From NCBI RefSeq assembly GCF_002078875.1, contig NC_034414.1, positions 32,569,311 through 32,633,310 of the forward strand: a stretch of DNA of 64,000 nucleotides, written 5' to 3'. Positions 1-11,944 of this stretch are shown one piece after another. This DNA is from Numida meleagris. Taxonomy: Eukaryota > Chordata > Aves > Galliformes > Numididae. The notes beneath the pieces are model-generated. The model saw nothing but the letters and a program-made list of their open reading frames with translations. It did no database searches and was not told the origin of the DNA. Position 1 is the first letter of the stretch. Each line of letters starts with the position of its first letter. Both the position numbers and the translations under genes were made by a program.

Positions 1-148
1 TATCTTTTCCCTCCGGCTGGAAAATGGTAACAGAGGAGCAAAGTGCCGTGGGGACTGTAGTAGTCCTTCTCTTCTGAGAACCAGGTACATTCACTACATG
101 ATGTTATGATGTGGAATACCAATAACCGAAAATCATAAAACCATGACA
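1..148 (-). mobile_element. Partial LTR (5' end of a solo LTR or provirus), cut by the window edge
   Basis: Read on the minus strand this begins TGTCATGGTTTTATGATTTT at 148 and continues to the window edge. It is the 5' part of the LTR family also present at 12701-13250, 22372-22878, 27649-28155 and 56858-57407. Like the two copies at 22 and 27 kb it lacks a segment of roughly 43 bp after the CATCATGTAGTG motif that the 12.7-kb and 56.9-kb copies carry, so it belongs to the shorter subfamily. The outer flank is CGGAT; the partner flank lies outside the window, so the target duplication and the solo or proviral state cannot be judged. No coding sequence is visible. Confidence 0.88.
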
Positions 149-251
149 CGGATGTAAATGTATATGTAAATCAAGCAATTAAATGTAGATATTTTAGTTC
201 ATACACATGAATTTTATTTATATGAGTGTTAGATTTTGTTCTTCCAAATCA

Positions 252-1310
252 CAGAAGCATAGAATTTCAGGGGTTGGAAGGGACCTCAAGAGATCATAAA
301 GTCCAAGCCCCCTGCTAAAGCAGGTATGCTACAACAGGTCACACAGGTAGGCATGCAGACAGGTCTTGAATACCTCCATAAAAGGAGACTCCACAGCTTC
401 TCAGGGCAACCTGTTCCAATGGTCCATCAGTTTTACCTTTACAGAAGTTCTTCCACATGTTACTATGGAATTTCCTGTGTTCAAGTTTTAGGCCATTACT
501 CCTTGTCCTATCGCTACACACCACCAAGAAGAGCCTGGCCTCATCCTTTTGCTTCCCACCTCCCTTTAGATATTTATAAACATTTATCAGATCCTCCCTC
601 AGTCGTCTTTTCACCAGGCTGAGCAGACCCCGGTTACTCAGTCTTTCCTCAAATGGAAGGTGCTCCAGGCAGTTTAGCATTTGTTGTGGCCCTCTGCTGG
701 ACTCCTTCTAGGAGATACTTGTCTTTTTTTGAACTGGAGAGCCCAGAACTGGACACAGTAATCTAAATGTTGTCTCACCAGGGCAGAGTAGGTGGGCAGG
801 ATCACCGCCCTTGACCTGCTGGCCATGTTCTTTTTAATGCACTTCAGGATACCACTGGCCTTCTCAGCCAAAAGGGCTCACTGCTGGCTCATGCCAACCT
901 GTTTTCACCAGAACCCCCAGATCCTTCTCTGCAGAGCTAATCTCCAGCAGGTCATCCACTAACTAGAACTGATGCGTGCCATAAATCCTCCCCAGGTGCA
1001 AGACTCTACACTTGCTCTTGTTAAACCTCATCAGGTTCCTCACTGCCCAACTCTCAGGTCTGTCCAGGTCTTGTTGAATGGTAGCACAGCCTTCAAGTGT
1101 GTCAGCCTCTCCTCGTAGCCTTGTATGATCAGCAAACTTGCTGAGGCTGGACTCTATCCCTTCATCCAGGTCACTGATGAAGATGTTGAACCAGACCAGA
1201 CCCAGCACTGACCCCTGGGGAACACCACTAGTTACAGGCCTCCTGCTGGACTCTGTGCCACTGATGACAATCCTCTGAGCTCTGCCAAGATATTACTTGG
1301 CCTCAACCCT
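252..1310 (-). mobile_element. CR1 LINE, 5'-truncated 3' fragment with decayed reverse transcriptase
   Basis: The plus-strand left edge (ACAGAAGCATAGAATTTCAG) is the reverse complement of the CR1 3' tail with its degenerate 8-bp ATTCTGTG-type repeat. Minus-strand translations then give, in CR1 order, the end of the RT domain: SGVPQG-like residues near 1220-1240, [11 protein letters not shown] and FADHT at about 1100-1200 (normally FADDT, so the second catalytic Asp of motif C is His here), and [14 protein letters not shown] near 980-1040. The post-RT region follows at 339-871. Frames change between segments, so this is a dead copy. The 5' end is truncated inside RT; similarity fades around 1300-1312. 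It lies about 100 bp from the LTR at the window start. Confidence 0.93.
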
Positions 1311-3044
1311 TATTTTAAGTTTGGTACTAATAAACCTCTTCACTTGTGAAGACATGTGAATACATAACATGAAATCCTACTCTTTGTTCCACATTGGAGG
1401 AAAATCAATTCCATTGTCACATATGTAGCACAGTAAGCATAGAACTCGGGACTGGCATGTTTGCACCACTCTTACTGTTTTTGAGAAAACTATTTAGTAA
1501 CATAGAGAAAAGGATAATAATTATGACAAATAGATATATCTATGAATGTATGTAACAAGTGGTGCACAAGCAATTGGTCACCACCTGCCAACTGATGCCC
1601 AGCTAGTCTCCAAAGCAGTGGAATAGAGTGAGATGAACGACTAAAGAATATGTTATTGCTATTATTATTAGATTTTAACATGCAATATATAAAAAAATTC
1701 TGTATTGACTCATTTTTTTTCCCTTTCACAAAAATGTATTATTTCTATGGGATTAAACTTTTAGTAAAGAAGAAAAATGTGAAGATCTGATCCATAGGAA
1801 AAATGTGGTGTGGTAGAAGAGGTACGGTAACTCTGGTTTCTAGTGAGTTTCTGTCTATTTCCTATGCATTAACAAGACTTTTGCAATGTCCATCTAACAG
1901 TTTTAATAATGTTTATGCTATATATTCTTATGTATTTCTTAAATATGTTTAAATTTGTCTTCATTTTTTAACCATAAGCTGATATCTCAAATTTAATTAA
2001 AAAAATGTGTTAGTTGTATACCAATGATTTTTAGTATCTAGTTAGTGTAATATGAAATTATTAATCTCTGCTCTTCAGTCTTATACTCTTGGTTGTGATA
2101 AGATCAAATAAAATGTTCACGAAGATGGAGCTACTCTTCTATTTGAAGTAGTTGTTCTTACCAGTCAAATATACCACTGTGCATTGAAACAACTTTATGT
2201 GATCATTAACAAATTCTGCTACCCAGAACTATCCGGAATTTTCACTTCTGTTGTCTGTGTTATTGAATTTTATGAGCAAAATATGTCTTCTGTCTTCAGG
2301 GATTTTAGATTTACTTTTTCATAAAAATTAAAAGCCCATTCTCTAGAACAAGCATACACAGCAGAGAAAATAATACTGGTGAGAATGTGAAAAAAAGTAG
2401 GAAAAAAAAGAAAATTTTAGCATCCAAAGACTCTTTTGTATTTACAGAAGAAACTTCGCTTCTCAGTTGCTGCTTCCATTTTCAAAAATATTAAATGGAA
2501 ATTTACTATATAGAAAATAACTTGTAAAATGTGTTTATAAACTAATTTAAATTGGGCTATTAGTTATAAACTGGTGTTTTATTTGTTGTTTACTATGCAG
2601 TATACTAAGCTACACTGTGTAGAAAAATGTGCAGACATGTAAGTGGACTGTAGAGCATATACAGGTGACAGCTTTTCATGACAGAATTTTTAACTATGGT
2701 ACTTGTGGGACTGATGAAACTGCTTCCAAAAAATAGCCATTGTTTTAAATATAGATGGCAAGCTCTTAGACTAGGTCTATTATTCATAAATGAGGTCATC
2801 TATATGCTAAATCTATTATCAGAGAATCAAAATGTTCTCATTGTTGTCTTTTTATAAATAGTGACATTTGCCCATGCTTGAGTAAAATTGCTTTCATACC
2901 CAGCCCAAATTAATCCCTCCCTGGAAAACAATCTGCACCTTTAGGATCACATTGTATTTTCAACAATCACAGTGAAATAAGGGTGATAACAGACAAATCC
3001 CTCTGGCTACTGCATCTTTTCCTTCTCCTCTCTCCTCAAAACAG

Positions 3045-3273
3045 AGATGATATGATGGAACACGCAGAACCACAAATTACTACAGTGCGCAGTTCCTACT
3101 TAATAATGACGTCCCATAAGTTAGCAAAAATCTGCCAACATCTGCAAGCTTCTCTACACTGCTGTGAGCTGAAGTTTAAAATCATGTGTGACAGTGCTGT
3201 GGAAAATACAGTTGATTCCCTTCTGATTGTGTCAGTTCCAAACACAGACAATATTGATGATGCTGTACAGTAA
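3045..3273 (+). other. Candidate 3'-terminal coding exon (speculative)
   Basis: A pyrimidine-rich tract (3016-3036) ends in AAAACAG at 3044, a good splice-acceptor context. It is followed by 76 open codons in one frame and a TAA at 3271-3273. An AATAAA lies at 3681-3686, a plausible polyadenylation signal. The peptide is mixed in composition, with a Cys/His/Lys-rich middle (KLAKICQHLQASLHCCELKF) and an acidic end (NTDNIDDAVQ). I do not recognise a family. There is no GT donor at the end, so it could only be a last exon. A chance ORF in AT-rich DNA remains the simpler explanation. Confidence 0.18.
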
Positions 3274-4922
3274 TCTTATTGGGCTTGGGCCCAACTGAAC
3301 ACTGGTCTTTGTCAACTCATTATTCCTCTATCAGAAGGATCTCACTAGATTGATCTTGCCAGAAGCTCTTGATGTGTCTCACAAATCACTGTTCTGCTGT
3401 TGGCAGGCATATTCGAGTACTGCACGGTAATTGCTGTTTTTTTTTCTCTTTTCCCCAGAAGGTAATGACTACATATTGCAAGTCATTGTCATATGAGAGA
3501 GTATAACTGTCCTAACAAGATAATGCAGTTGACTGTACGGTATCCAATCATGCCAAAAGATGTGGTCATATTGTATGTGTTACTAAAGGAACAAAGTTGT
3601 TTCAAAAGGTAAATTCTTTCTTTTCCTTGATACTCCTTAAATAACCCAAATTTTTACTTTTTTTGTGTGTGTGTATGAAAAATAAATTATACTACTTTAA
3701 ACTGCAGCCCAAATATGGAAAGATCTTGATGGACTCTTCCTATTCATACACATAGAAACAAACCATACATGGATGTTTGCAAGAGCAGTATTACACTGCT
3801 AAACTCACACATTTGAGCATCTGATGAGAAGTGACTGTATCTTGGAATTTTCCCTTACATTTTTAGCCAAAGGAAAATAACCTTTTGGCTCCTAAGATCT
3901 TCCATTTGTCCTTCAGAAAGATCCAGGCAGATTAAGTAAAATCTCTGGCCTAGGTAAATTCTTTCTTTAAGACACAATGAACATATCCTCTGGCTACTTG
4001 GAAGAACACAGTGGGAAAAAAACCCAAGAAATTCAAACATTTGACACACTGAGTCAGCTAATCTGGGAAATAGCAAGAGTCTGTACTGGAGCTTCTTCAG
4101 GAAAGTTTAGACATATGCTGACTGAAGTGCCAATGGAAGCCTGCTTCATTCCTGCACTGTAAATGGGAAGAGTAAGAACCCTTGAACAATGAAACTTAAA
4201 CAGCCAACTCTGGCTTCTTACTCTCTCCATAGATGAGAGCTTTTCTGGGCAGGTACAGGGATTCAGTAGTAGGCAGGAGAAAATATTACTGAAAAGAGCT
4301 GTGATCCCTAATTAGGCTGCAGAATTGAATGAAGAATTTGGGGATTCCCACCTTTTATTACCTTACCTAGTTTAAGGAAATTCAGCAAGGCTGTTTGTAG
4401 CAGAAAATGTGTCAGTAAAATCCTTTAAAAATCAGATATAATTTCATCTTTAAATAGCGTGAAGACTACTTTATTCCCTGTCAAACACTCAAACATGTTA
4501 CACTGTCATTGCCAAACAGTAATATAAATGTTACACAGGTCAAGATACTGACAGAAAAGACATAGATAATAAGAGTTCTTGAAGTTATGGAAATTTTACA
4601 GTGATACAAAGTCTTAGAGGATGTTTTTTTATGTGAGAGATCCAAACCTACTCATGTAAATGATGAGGACATTTATGAAAATAAAGATTGAGATGATTCC
4701 ACTTACAGGTAGCATGCACAGACAGCATAAAATTATTTTATATAACTTCAGACAGAAATAGAAGAATAAAGGTAAGAAAAAAAAAGAAAAAATAAATTTC
4801 CCTTTGTCAGCGCTTAGTCTCGTTAGAGAATTCTCTCAGTCATGGTAGCATCAGAATAGTAAGCCCTCTTAATTGTGTTCAACATATATCTTATATATCC
4901 TCCACTAGCAAGCAGTACTTGC

Positions 4923-4950
4923 TTTGTATGACATCCCTTTGTCATACAAA
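4923..4950. repeat. Perfect 11-bp inverted repeat with 6-nt loop
   Basis: TTTGTATGACA (4923-4933) and TGTCATACAAA (4940-4950) are exact reverse complements separated by TCCCTT. Pairing stops abruptly outside the arms. No T-run or gene boundary accompanies it. Confidence 0.85.
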
Positions 4951-5822
4951 TAGTTTAAATCCAGGGTCTTTCTTTCCTTCAGCTGTACGGTGACCACTTG
5001 TTGATGATATACTGCAAATGTACATCGTAGAGTTTCAGACCAGTACTCTGGTTCACAAAAAGCCCTGTAATTATTCAAAGAAAATGCTTAGAAATATGAA
5101 AATTTTATATTTGCTTTCCTTAAGGGCTTTGTGATATGACTTGTCAGTTAAAGTAGGAGGAAAATGTCAAAGCATGTTTCTAAAATAAAATTTGCATCAA
5201 GCTAGAGGCAACAGAGTAAAATAAACAAAAATGTTTAAAAATCAAATCAGATTTTATTAAAGCTGTGATCATTTTACATCTAATGACTGAGTACATTAAA
5301 TGAGTACACTGGTGATTCCTGACAGAAATTAGCATGTAGCTGTCCATATATGAACACCATATGTAAACTTAATGTTGAATCCTTCGCATGATCTGTGTTG
5401 ATGCAAACAATTTTGTGCATGAACAAGCAACAGCAAGATTCCAACAAACAAACAAAGAAACAAACAAACCCATGGAGTAAATGCCATTTTCATTTTAAAA
5501 GTAAGAAAAATATTGTAATTCCTTACTTTAAATAACCATCTCATCCTGAAATAGGCTCTGTGTGGTGAGTTCTTCAACAACATACTGGAAAAGTTAGAAC
5601 CTTCAGAGTAGAACTGAACAGGTGACATCTAAAGTCCTCTCCAGGTAGCCTCAAACAGCCAGCTGAGAAGTTGAGTTCAGTGCTAACTCAACTTGCCTTC
5701 CCTTTTTGAGATCTAATGGAAAGGCACATTTTTTCTTGGAATGCTCAGTCTAGAATATTTTTTGTGACTTTTCCGTGACTATTTCCATTTAATTTTCAAA
5801 AAGAAAAGGAGGAAATTGTATG

Positions 5823-6368
5823 TAGGTTACTCATAAAGTAATACCTCCTAGATATTTTCATGGAAAATTCAACAGAGACAAAGAACACAAGAGCACTATT
5901 TGATAGAGCAAATTCTCAGCTACAAAACACATTCTTCAATATAGTCACCACCATTAGCTATGCATTTTTGCCAGCAATGAACAAGAACCTGCATGCTGTG
6001 ATCTTAAAAGACTGTACCAGTGGAGATGACCTCCTGTCACTGTCGCCACTGCTGAAACACACCACCCACCACTCACTGTGCTCATATCCACTGTGTGGTC
6101 TCCATAAGCCCTCAGCAAGCATCAGTGAATGTCAGTGGTTGCAATTTTTTCCACTTGGAGGAATTCCATGCCACACTTTTGCTTCATACACACTTCCATT
6201 TCAGACACAAATTTATCAGACTGCCCCTCTGCTACCATCTGTTGCATGGCAACAAGGTGTGAAAGCATATTGTCAGGAAGGTTCAACCTCTACTGCCGTA
6301 CCATCAACATCTACCTCTGACATTGTGAGTCAACATAAGAAATAGGAAGCATTACTTTCAGAGCAGTA
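5823..6368 (-). mobile_element. Internally deleted mariner element (Galluhop/Mariner1_GG-like), copy A
   Basis: Both ends are related inverted repeats: TAGGTTACTCATAAAGTAAT at the left and ATTACTTTCAGAGCAGTA at the right, with TA at the tips as expected for Tc1/mariner insertion. Read on the minus strand it keeps two separate parts of a mariner transposase. One is the N-terminal helix-turn-helix region, with a TDIH motif followed by YGDHTVDMSTV. The other is the C-terminal end, WQKCIANGGDYIEE. The catalytic DD(D/E) core between them is missing, so the copy is non-autonomous. Copies B (54521-55076) and C (56809-57911) share the layout. The 161-residue plus-strand ORF is an antisense shadow. 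Confidence 0.85.
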
Positions 6369-7119
6369 CTCATATTTTATTTCAGTACTAACAGTCAAGT
6401 TATCTATTCATGTCAAGTGATAGGGTCTGGAGCAGAACCTGCAAGCTATTAATCCAGGCATCTTAAGATGGCACCACATACATATCTTTAAGTACCTAGA
6501 GGACTCCATTGAGATAAACTTTCTGTTTTGTGAGACATATATTCCTCATTACGTGAAATATACTTACTTCTAATTTAGGTAATATTTAGTTTACTAAATT
6601 TGAAATGGAATTTTAATAATCTTACAAATGATGTTACATACCCTTCTGCTTGTTATTCATGTTTACCTCCCTGCAAACCTCCCTGCAAGTTTATTGGCTA
6701 GTGTATGTTGGCATTTCCCTGCTTGCTATTGAAGCTGATCTCCTACTTGAAATAACTCCTTACTGAGACACAGAAAATGAGAAATCAGAAACCTGAACTA
6801 GCAGTGAGCTTCTACACTATATCTGTGAAGGATTCCGCATATATTCCAGACTGAATTGTCTGGGCTGTTTATATATTTTACTTGATACATACTTCTTTTA
6901 AAATCTTACTTCTTCATTATGTTGCACTGATGGCAAACTTTTGGTGCAGAGGTCTACTGGTGAAGCAGAAGAGTGCTGAGGTACACAATATGGCATCAAG
7001 AGGAGAGTGCTCTCTTCGAGACGGTTTTCTCCTATTTTTTTTCCTTTTACCCATGTTTCTATAATCAATGTAAGGAAATGGAGACTTAATCTATTAATAT
7101 GTACGGACACATCTTGACT

Positions 7120-7275
7120 AGGCTAATAAAAACAGCCCATGCCTCTCTGTTGCACCTGAAGGCTACTTCAGTTAAGCCACAGTTTAGCAAGGTTTTAAGC
7201 AGTACACTTTAAAAGAGCTTTGCTCACACTGGGTGAAGTTGGGTACGCTGAGATCACTTGCTGAACTGGGGCCTA
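7120..7275 (+). repeat. Possible ancient amniote interspersed repeat
   Basis: The stretch ...GTTTTAAGCAGTACACTTTAA... followed by AGAGCTTTGCT and CTTGCTGAACTGGGGCCTAA resembles an old repeat common in reptile and bird DNA (a 'cttaagtgctttgctgaatcggggcc'-like end). The resemblance comes from memory and is weak. A profile search against an amniote repeat library would settle it. Confidence 0.3.
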
Positions 7276-7655
7276 ACTATAGAACAGACTAACAAAAATT
7301 TCTTAAGTTTATTTTCTTTTATATGGCCCCAAATAATATCAATACTATGAATAGTGACTAGGATTGTAGCTAGATAACGCTGTGATAAATGAGTGGCTTA
7401 GCTACCGTTGCCTGTACTTTAAATAATAAATAATAATTTTAAATCTGTCATATTCAAAACCTAGGTCACCGTGTTATCTTTAAAATTGTTTTTGAGGTCT
7501 TTTTTGAAAATTATACTGTTCTTTGTTCCACCATCTTTACATAGTCTACTGTAATGTAGCACAAAACATTGTTGTGTATCATAGATTGTTTTCATATTGA
7601 TATGACATACATATTCTTTATTTCCTTTTGTAGTTGATCAGTCTGTTCCTGTCCC

Positions 7656-7676
7656 TTTTTTTTTTTTTTTTTTTTT
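7656..7676 (+). repeat. Poly(T) run of 21
   Basis: Uninterrupted T run read directly from the sequence. It could be the reverse of a retrocopy poly(A) tail, but no source gene is visible in the bases to its left or right. Confidence 0.95.
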
Positions 7677-9215
7677 ATGTGACACCTCTGAGATGGTACC
7701 CATAGCAACACCACTAGCACAGGTGAGTCTGTGAAGTTGTGGCAGCTATCCCCATAGCTCAGTTTTGACAATGCCAGTCATTAATCCAGCAGTATTTATC
7801 TGCTCAGATCTCTACAGTTGCTCTTCTGGTCTTTCCTCCTTTCAGAAGTAGCTGCCCTGTGCACAAAGATCTAAAAGAAAACTCTTAAAGATTTTGCATG
7901 TATTTAATGGCATCTCTGTTTAATCTTTTTACATAGCTCTTGCACATTAAAGCGTAGAACAATCACTGTGCAGATTAGTTTCCTGAATTTTGAAATTCAG
8001 CTTTGATATCTTTGAGTTTCTCTGGAATACTCATTTTACCTATACAAGAAAAAAAAAAACAGGAAAATCTATTTAAAAAACTCAACAATTTCTTAGTTTT
8101 CTGTTTTTTTGGTTTTTTTTTTAAGAAGGTAGGCCACAACCTAGAAAACTGTCTTAGGAACAGTTACAACAAAATTACCTAAGTTTTTCAGTCAAATGTT
8201 TTTGTTTTTTTTTCCTAAGAATGAAGGATATGCTCTAATTTAATATCTTGCACATATTTTGACTACTTCAGTACAAATAGGTCTAAACTTGCTACCATTC
8301 CAGCAGAGGTCTTGTGCTGGCCAGCTGTATACCACATACATTTCATACAAAGATTAATCTATGACTGAAATTTTCAAATGAGGCTAAAGAGGTTATGGAC
8401 ACAAATCCCACTGAAACATAGTGGGAATTCTATCTCTAACATCCTTAGATGTTCTTGAAATTAATTCTCCCATTTTTAGAGTCAAATCCAAAATGGAAGA
8501 ATTATGTTTATCTTTCTGTGGGATACAGCTCATACATTTAAATCCCATTAATTTAAGCCTAATCGCTAACACAAATGTGTTTAACTCAATTAATAAAAAT
8601 TATTTTGACAGTATACTACCTTTTTAGTGTACATCATAATCCATGTACAATTGGATGGATAAAAATGTTTAGAGCAAATCAATCAGTTTTGCATCATTCA
8701 TGAACAATTCTATCCATTTTTCAAGGGATCATGCACAGGTTCCTTTCACCAGTGCGGAATTTGATGAAGTCGTTCTGGTAAAGTGCATGTTTGTGGTCAT
8801 ATCTGTAGCTGTATCCACTGAGACCAAAAATGCAGATGCCCAGGCAATTCCTGGGACACACAACTTACCACATATTTCAGAAAAACAAATAAATATTTCC
8901 TTGAATGAGGGCTCTATTTATTCTCCAGTGTCTTACTCTTGTTTGGAATGCAATACAGAGACCTCTGTTAAATTTTTCTGTTGAGGCTCATCATAAAATT
9001 TGTGTCCTTGTGCTGATCTGTTCATTCAGAATGTGCAAAATATTCCAGTGCACCATTTTATAGCTAAAGCTTAAAAATGTTTCCTTCAGGTCACATTGCT
9101 GGACCAGTATGATGGCCAGTATTTTAAGTTACTGTTTTCACAGTTGTGAGGTAGCTTCAAATCACATCAGGGGAAATCTGACTTGACAATTCTCCATTCA
9201 TTTTGATAAATTAGT

Positions 9216-11944
9216 AGGAAGTGAGTGGGACAGCTCACATGACTGGAATGCTGTCATGGAGGGTTATGTCCTTTTTCGGAAAGATGGGCTTGGGAAGCAA
9301 GGTGGAGGAGTTGCCTTTTATGTGAGAGAGCATCTAGAATGCAATGAGCTCCACCTGGGAGAGGGTGAAGAACGTGTGGAGAGCTTGTGGGTGAGGATTA
9401 AGGGGCTGGCTGGTATGGCTGATATAGTTGTGGGGGTGTCCTACAGGTCATCACATCAGGAGAATGAAGTCAATGAGGCCTTCTACAAGCAGCTGGAAGT
9501 AGCCTCGCAATCCCATGCACTGGTTCTCATGGGGGACTTTAACCATCCAGATATCTGTTGCGTAAGCAACACAGCCAGGCACACGCGGTCGGTTCCTGCA
9601 GTGCACTGAAGAGAGTTTTCTGACACAGGTAGTGGAGGAGTCAAGAAGGCAAGGAGTGCTTCTGTACCTTGTTCTTTTCAGCAGGGATGGGCTTATTAGG
9701 GATCTGAAGGTTGGGAGCAGCTTGGGATGTAGCGATCATGAAATTGTGGAATTCCAGATCTTGAGTGGAAAAAGTAAGGTGAAAAGTAGGAATGCTGCTC
9801 TGGACTTTCGGAGAGCCAACTTCGACCTTTTCTGGGACCTACTTGGAGGTATCTCATGGGCTAGAGTGCTAGAAGGTAAGGGGACCTGTGAGAGCTGGGC
9901 AACATTTGAACAGCACTTATTACTAGCTCATGATCAGTGCATCCCTAAGAGTAGGATATTGGGGAAGGGAGGCAGGAGACCTGCGTAGATGAGCAAGGAG
10001 CTCATGGGTAAGATCAAGGAAAGAAGGTCTATGAAATGTGGAGAAAAGGCCTTTCCTCTTCGGAAGAGTATAGGAGTGTTGTCAGGGCCTGCAGGGTAGT
10101 GATGAGGAAGGCTAAAGTTCACCTGGAGCTGAAGCTGGCAAAGGAGATAAAGGATAATAAGAAGGTCTTTTTTTAAAATATGTTAACAGTAAAAGGAAGA
10201 TTAGGGATAATGTAACCCTGCTGAATGAGGAGGGTGTCCTGGTAACAGGGGATGCTGAGAAGATGGAGATGCTGAACATCTTCTTTGCTTCAGTCTTCAC
10301 TTCAAAGTCTCCCTCTCAGGACTCCTGGATCCTCGAGAGAAGAGACAGAGTCCAGGAAATGGAAAGCTTCCTTCTGGTTGAGGAGGGGGTGGTCCAGGAG
10401 CATATAGGTGGGATCAGTGTGCACAGATCCATGGGCTCTGACGGAACACATCCACGTGTGCTGAGGGAGCTGGCAGAGGTGATTGCTGAACTGCTCTCTA
10501 TCATCTTTGACAGGTCTTGGAGAACAGGAGAGGTGCCTGAAGACTGGAGGATAGGCAATGTCACTCCAGTCTTCAAAAAGGGCAAGAAGTAGGATCCGGG
10601 AAACTACAGGCCAGTCAGCCTCACCTCTGTCCCTGGAAAAGTGACGGAACACCTTATTCTAGATGCCATCTCCAAGCAATCAGAAGAGAAGAATGTCATC
10701 AGGAATAGTCAGCATGGATTCACCAAGGGAAAATCGTGCTCGACCAACTTCATAGCCTTCTATGATGGCATGACCAGCTGGGTAGATGAGGGGAGAGCAG
10801 TGGATGTCATCTACCTTGGCTTCAGCAAGGCTTTTGATACTGTCTCCCATGACATCCTGATAACAAAGCTGAGAAAGTGTGGGATAGATGAGTGGATGGT
10901 GAGGTGGGTTAAGAACTGGTTGACCGGCCGAGCTCAGAGGGTGGTGATTGGTGTTGTAGACTCCAGTTGGAGATCTGTGACTAGCAGTGTTCCCCAGGGG
11001 TCTGTGCTGGGTCTGATCTTGTTCAATATCTTCATCAATGACCTTGAAGAGGGGATAGTGTCCACCCTCAGCAAGTACACTGATGATACAAAGCTGGGAG
11101 GAGTGGCTGACACAGTGGAAGGCTGTGCTGCCATTCAGCTAGTCCTGGACGGACTGGAGAGCTGGGCAGCATGAAACCAGATGAGGTTTAACCAAAGCAA
11201 GTGTAGAGTCTTGCACTGGGGAAGGAATAACCGCAAGTATCAGTACAAGTCGGGACATGACCTGCTGGAGAGGAGCTCTATGAACCTGGGGGTTCTGGTG
11301 GACAGCAGGTTGGCCATGAGCCAGCAGTGTGCCCTGGTGGTCAAGAGGGCCAGTGAGATCCTGAGGGTGCATTAAAAGGAGCATGGCCAGCGGGTTAAGG
11401 GTGGTGATCCTCCCCCTCTACTCTGCCCTGGTCAGGCCTCACCTGAAGATCTGTGTACTGTTCTGGACTCCCTGCTACAAAAAAGACAGGGATCTCCTGG
11501 GGAGAGTCCAGTGGAGGGCCACAAAGATGATAAAGGGCCTGGAGCATCTCCACTATGAGGAAAGGGTCTGTTCAGCCTTGAGAAAAGAAGACTCAGAGGG
11601 GATCTTACTGATATTTATAGTAAGTGTGGGAGTCAAAGAGACATGGCCAACCTCTTTTCAGCAATCTCTGGGGACAGGACAAAGGGGAACAGCCATAAAC
11701 TTGAGCACAGGAAATTCTGTACCAATATGCGAAGAAACTTCTTCACAGTGAGGGTGAAGGAGCACAGGAATAGGCTGCCCAGGGAGGTTGTGGAGACTCC
11801 TTCTTTAGAGATATTCAAGACCCACCTGGACGCCTACCTGTGCAGTCTGCTGTAGGGAGCCTGCTTTGGCAGGGGTGTTGGACTGAATGATCTCTAGAGG
11901 TCTCTTCCAACTCCTACAATTCTGTGATTCTGTGATTCTGTAAT
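9216..11944 (+). mobile_element. CR1 LINE, long 5'-truncated copy with broken ORF2
   Basis: This is the largest element in the window. It begins inside the ORF2 endonuclease and runs to the 3' tail (ATTCTGTG)n at 11920-11941. Upstream ORF1 and the endonuclease N-terminus are absent, the usual 5' truncation. The order is endonuclease (9256-9800), linker (9800-10260), reverse transcriptase (about 10430-11150), C-terminal region (11180-11855) and a short 3' UTR. No target-site duplication is expected for CR1. The tail merges into unique DNA at about 11945. Confidence 0.97.
9220..11855 (+). pseudogene. CR1 ORF2 (endonuclease/reverse transcriptase) pseudogene
   Basis: An intact ORF2 protein would nick DNA and copy its own RNA by target-primed reverse transcription. 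Visible endonuclease motifs are GGGVAFYVRE (~9305), VVGVSYR (~9430), LMGDFNHPDIC (~9528) and the catalytic-type LGCSDHEIVEF (~9721). RT motifs are VPEDWRIGNVTPVFKKG (~10530), [17 protein letters not shown] (~10820), SVPQGSVLG (~10987) and YTDDTKLGG (~11077). Breaks include a frame change between 9590 and 9632, TAG at 9986-9988 (RRPA-stop where W is usual), frame damage near the T-run at 10168-10175, TAG at 10590-10592, TGA at 11172-11174, and frame changes near 11375 and 11640. In RT motif A the usual YLDFSKAFD reads [12 protein letters not shown] at 10818-10820 replaces the catalytic Asp. It cannot be functional. Confidence 0.95.

Larger units (their letters stand above)
1311..5822. other. 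Unique AT-rich non-coding stretch
   Basis: No recognisable gene or mobile element. The ORFs present are short and low in complexity. It contains a candidate terminal exon at 3045-3273, a perfect hairpin at 4923-4950, a short TG run near 3664 and an AAAC-type microsatellite at about 5449-5468. Confidence 0.6.
6369..9215. other. Non-coding AT-rich stretch with old-repeat traces
   Basis: No gene is recognised. It contains a T21 run at 7656-7676, a possible micro-exon at 7693-7722 and a possible very old amniote repeat at about 7120-7275. An unrecognised 94-codon plus-strand ORF runs from 8700 to 8984 without codon or motif support. Confidence 0.55.

Noticed and set aside
5860..6345. 161-residue plus-strand ORF
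   Set aside because: Antisense to the mariner transposase remnant. The related sequences at 54.5 kb and 57.6 kb show the same pattern, so it is a mobile-element shadow.
10302..10652. Minus-strand ORFs of 89 and 116 codons
   Set aside because: They lie antisense to the recognisable CR1 reverse transcriptase and have no motifs of their own.
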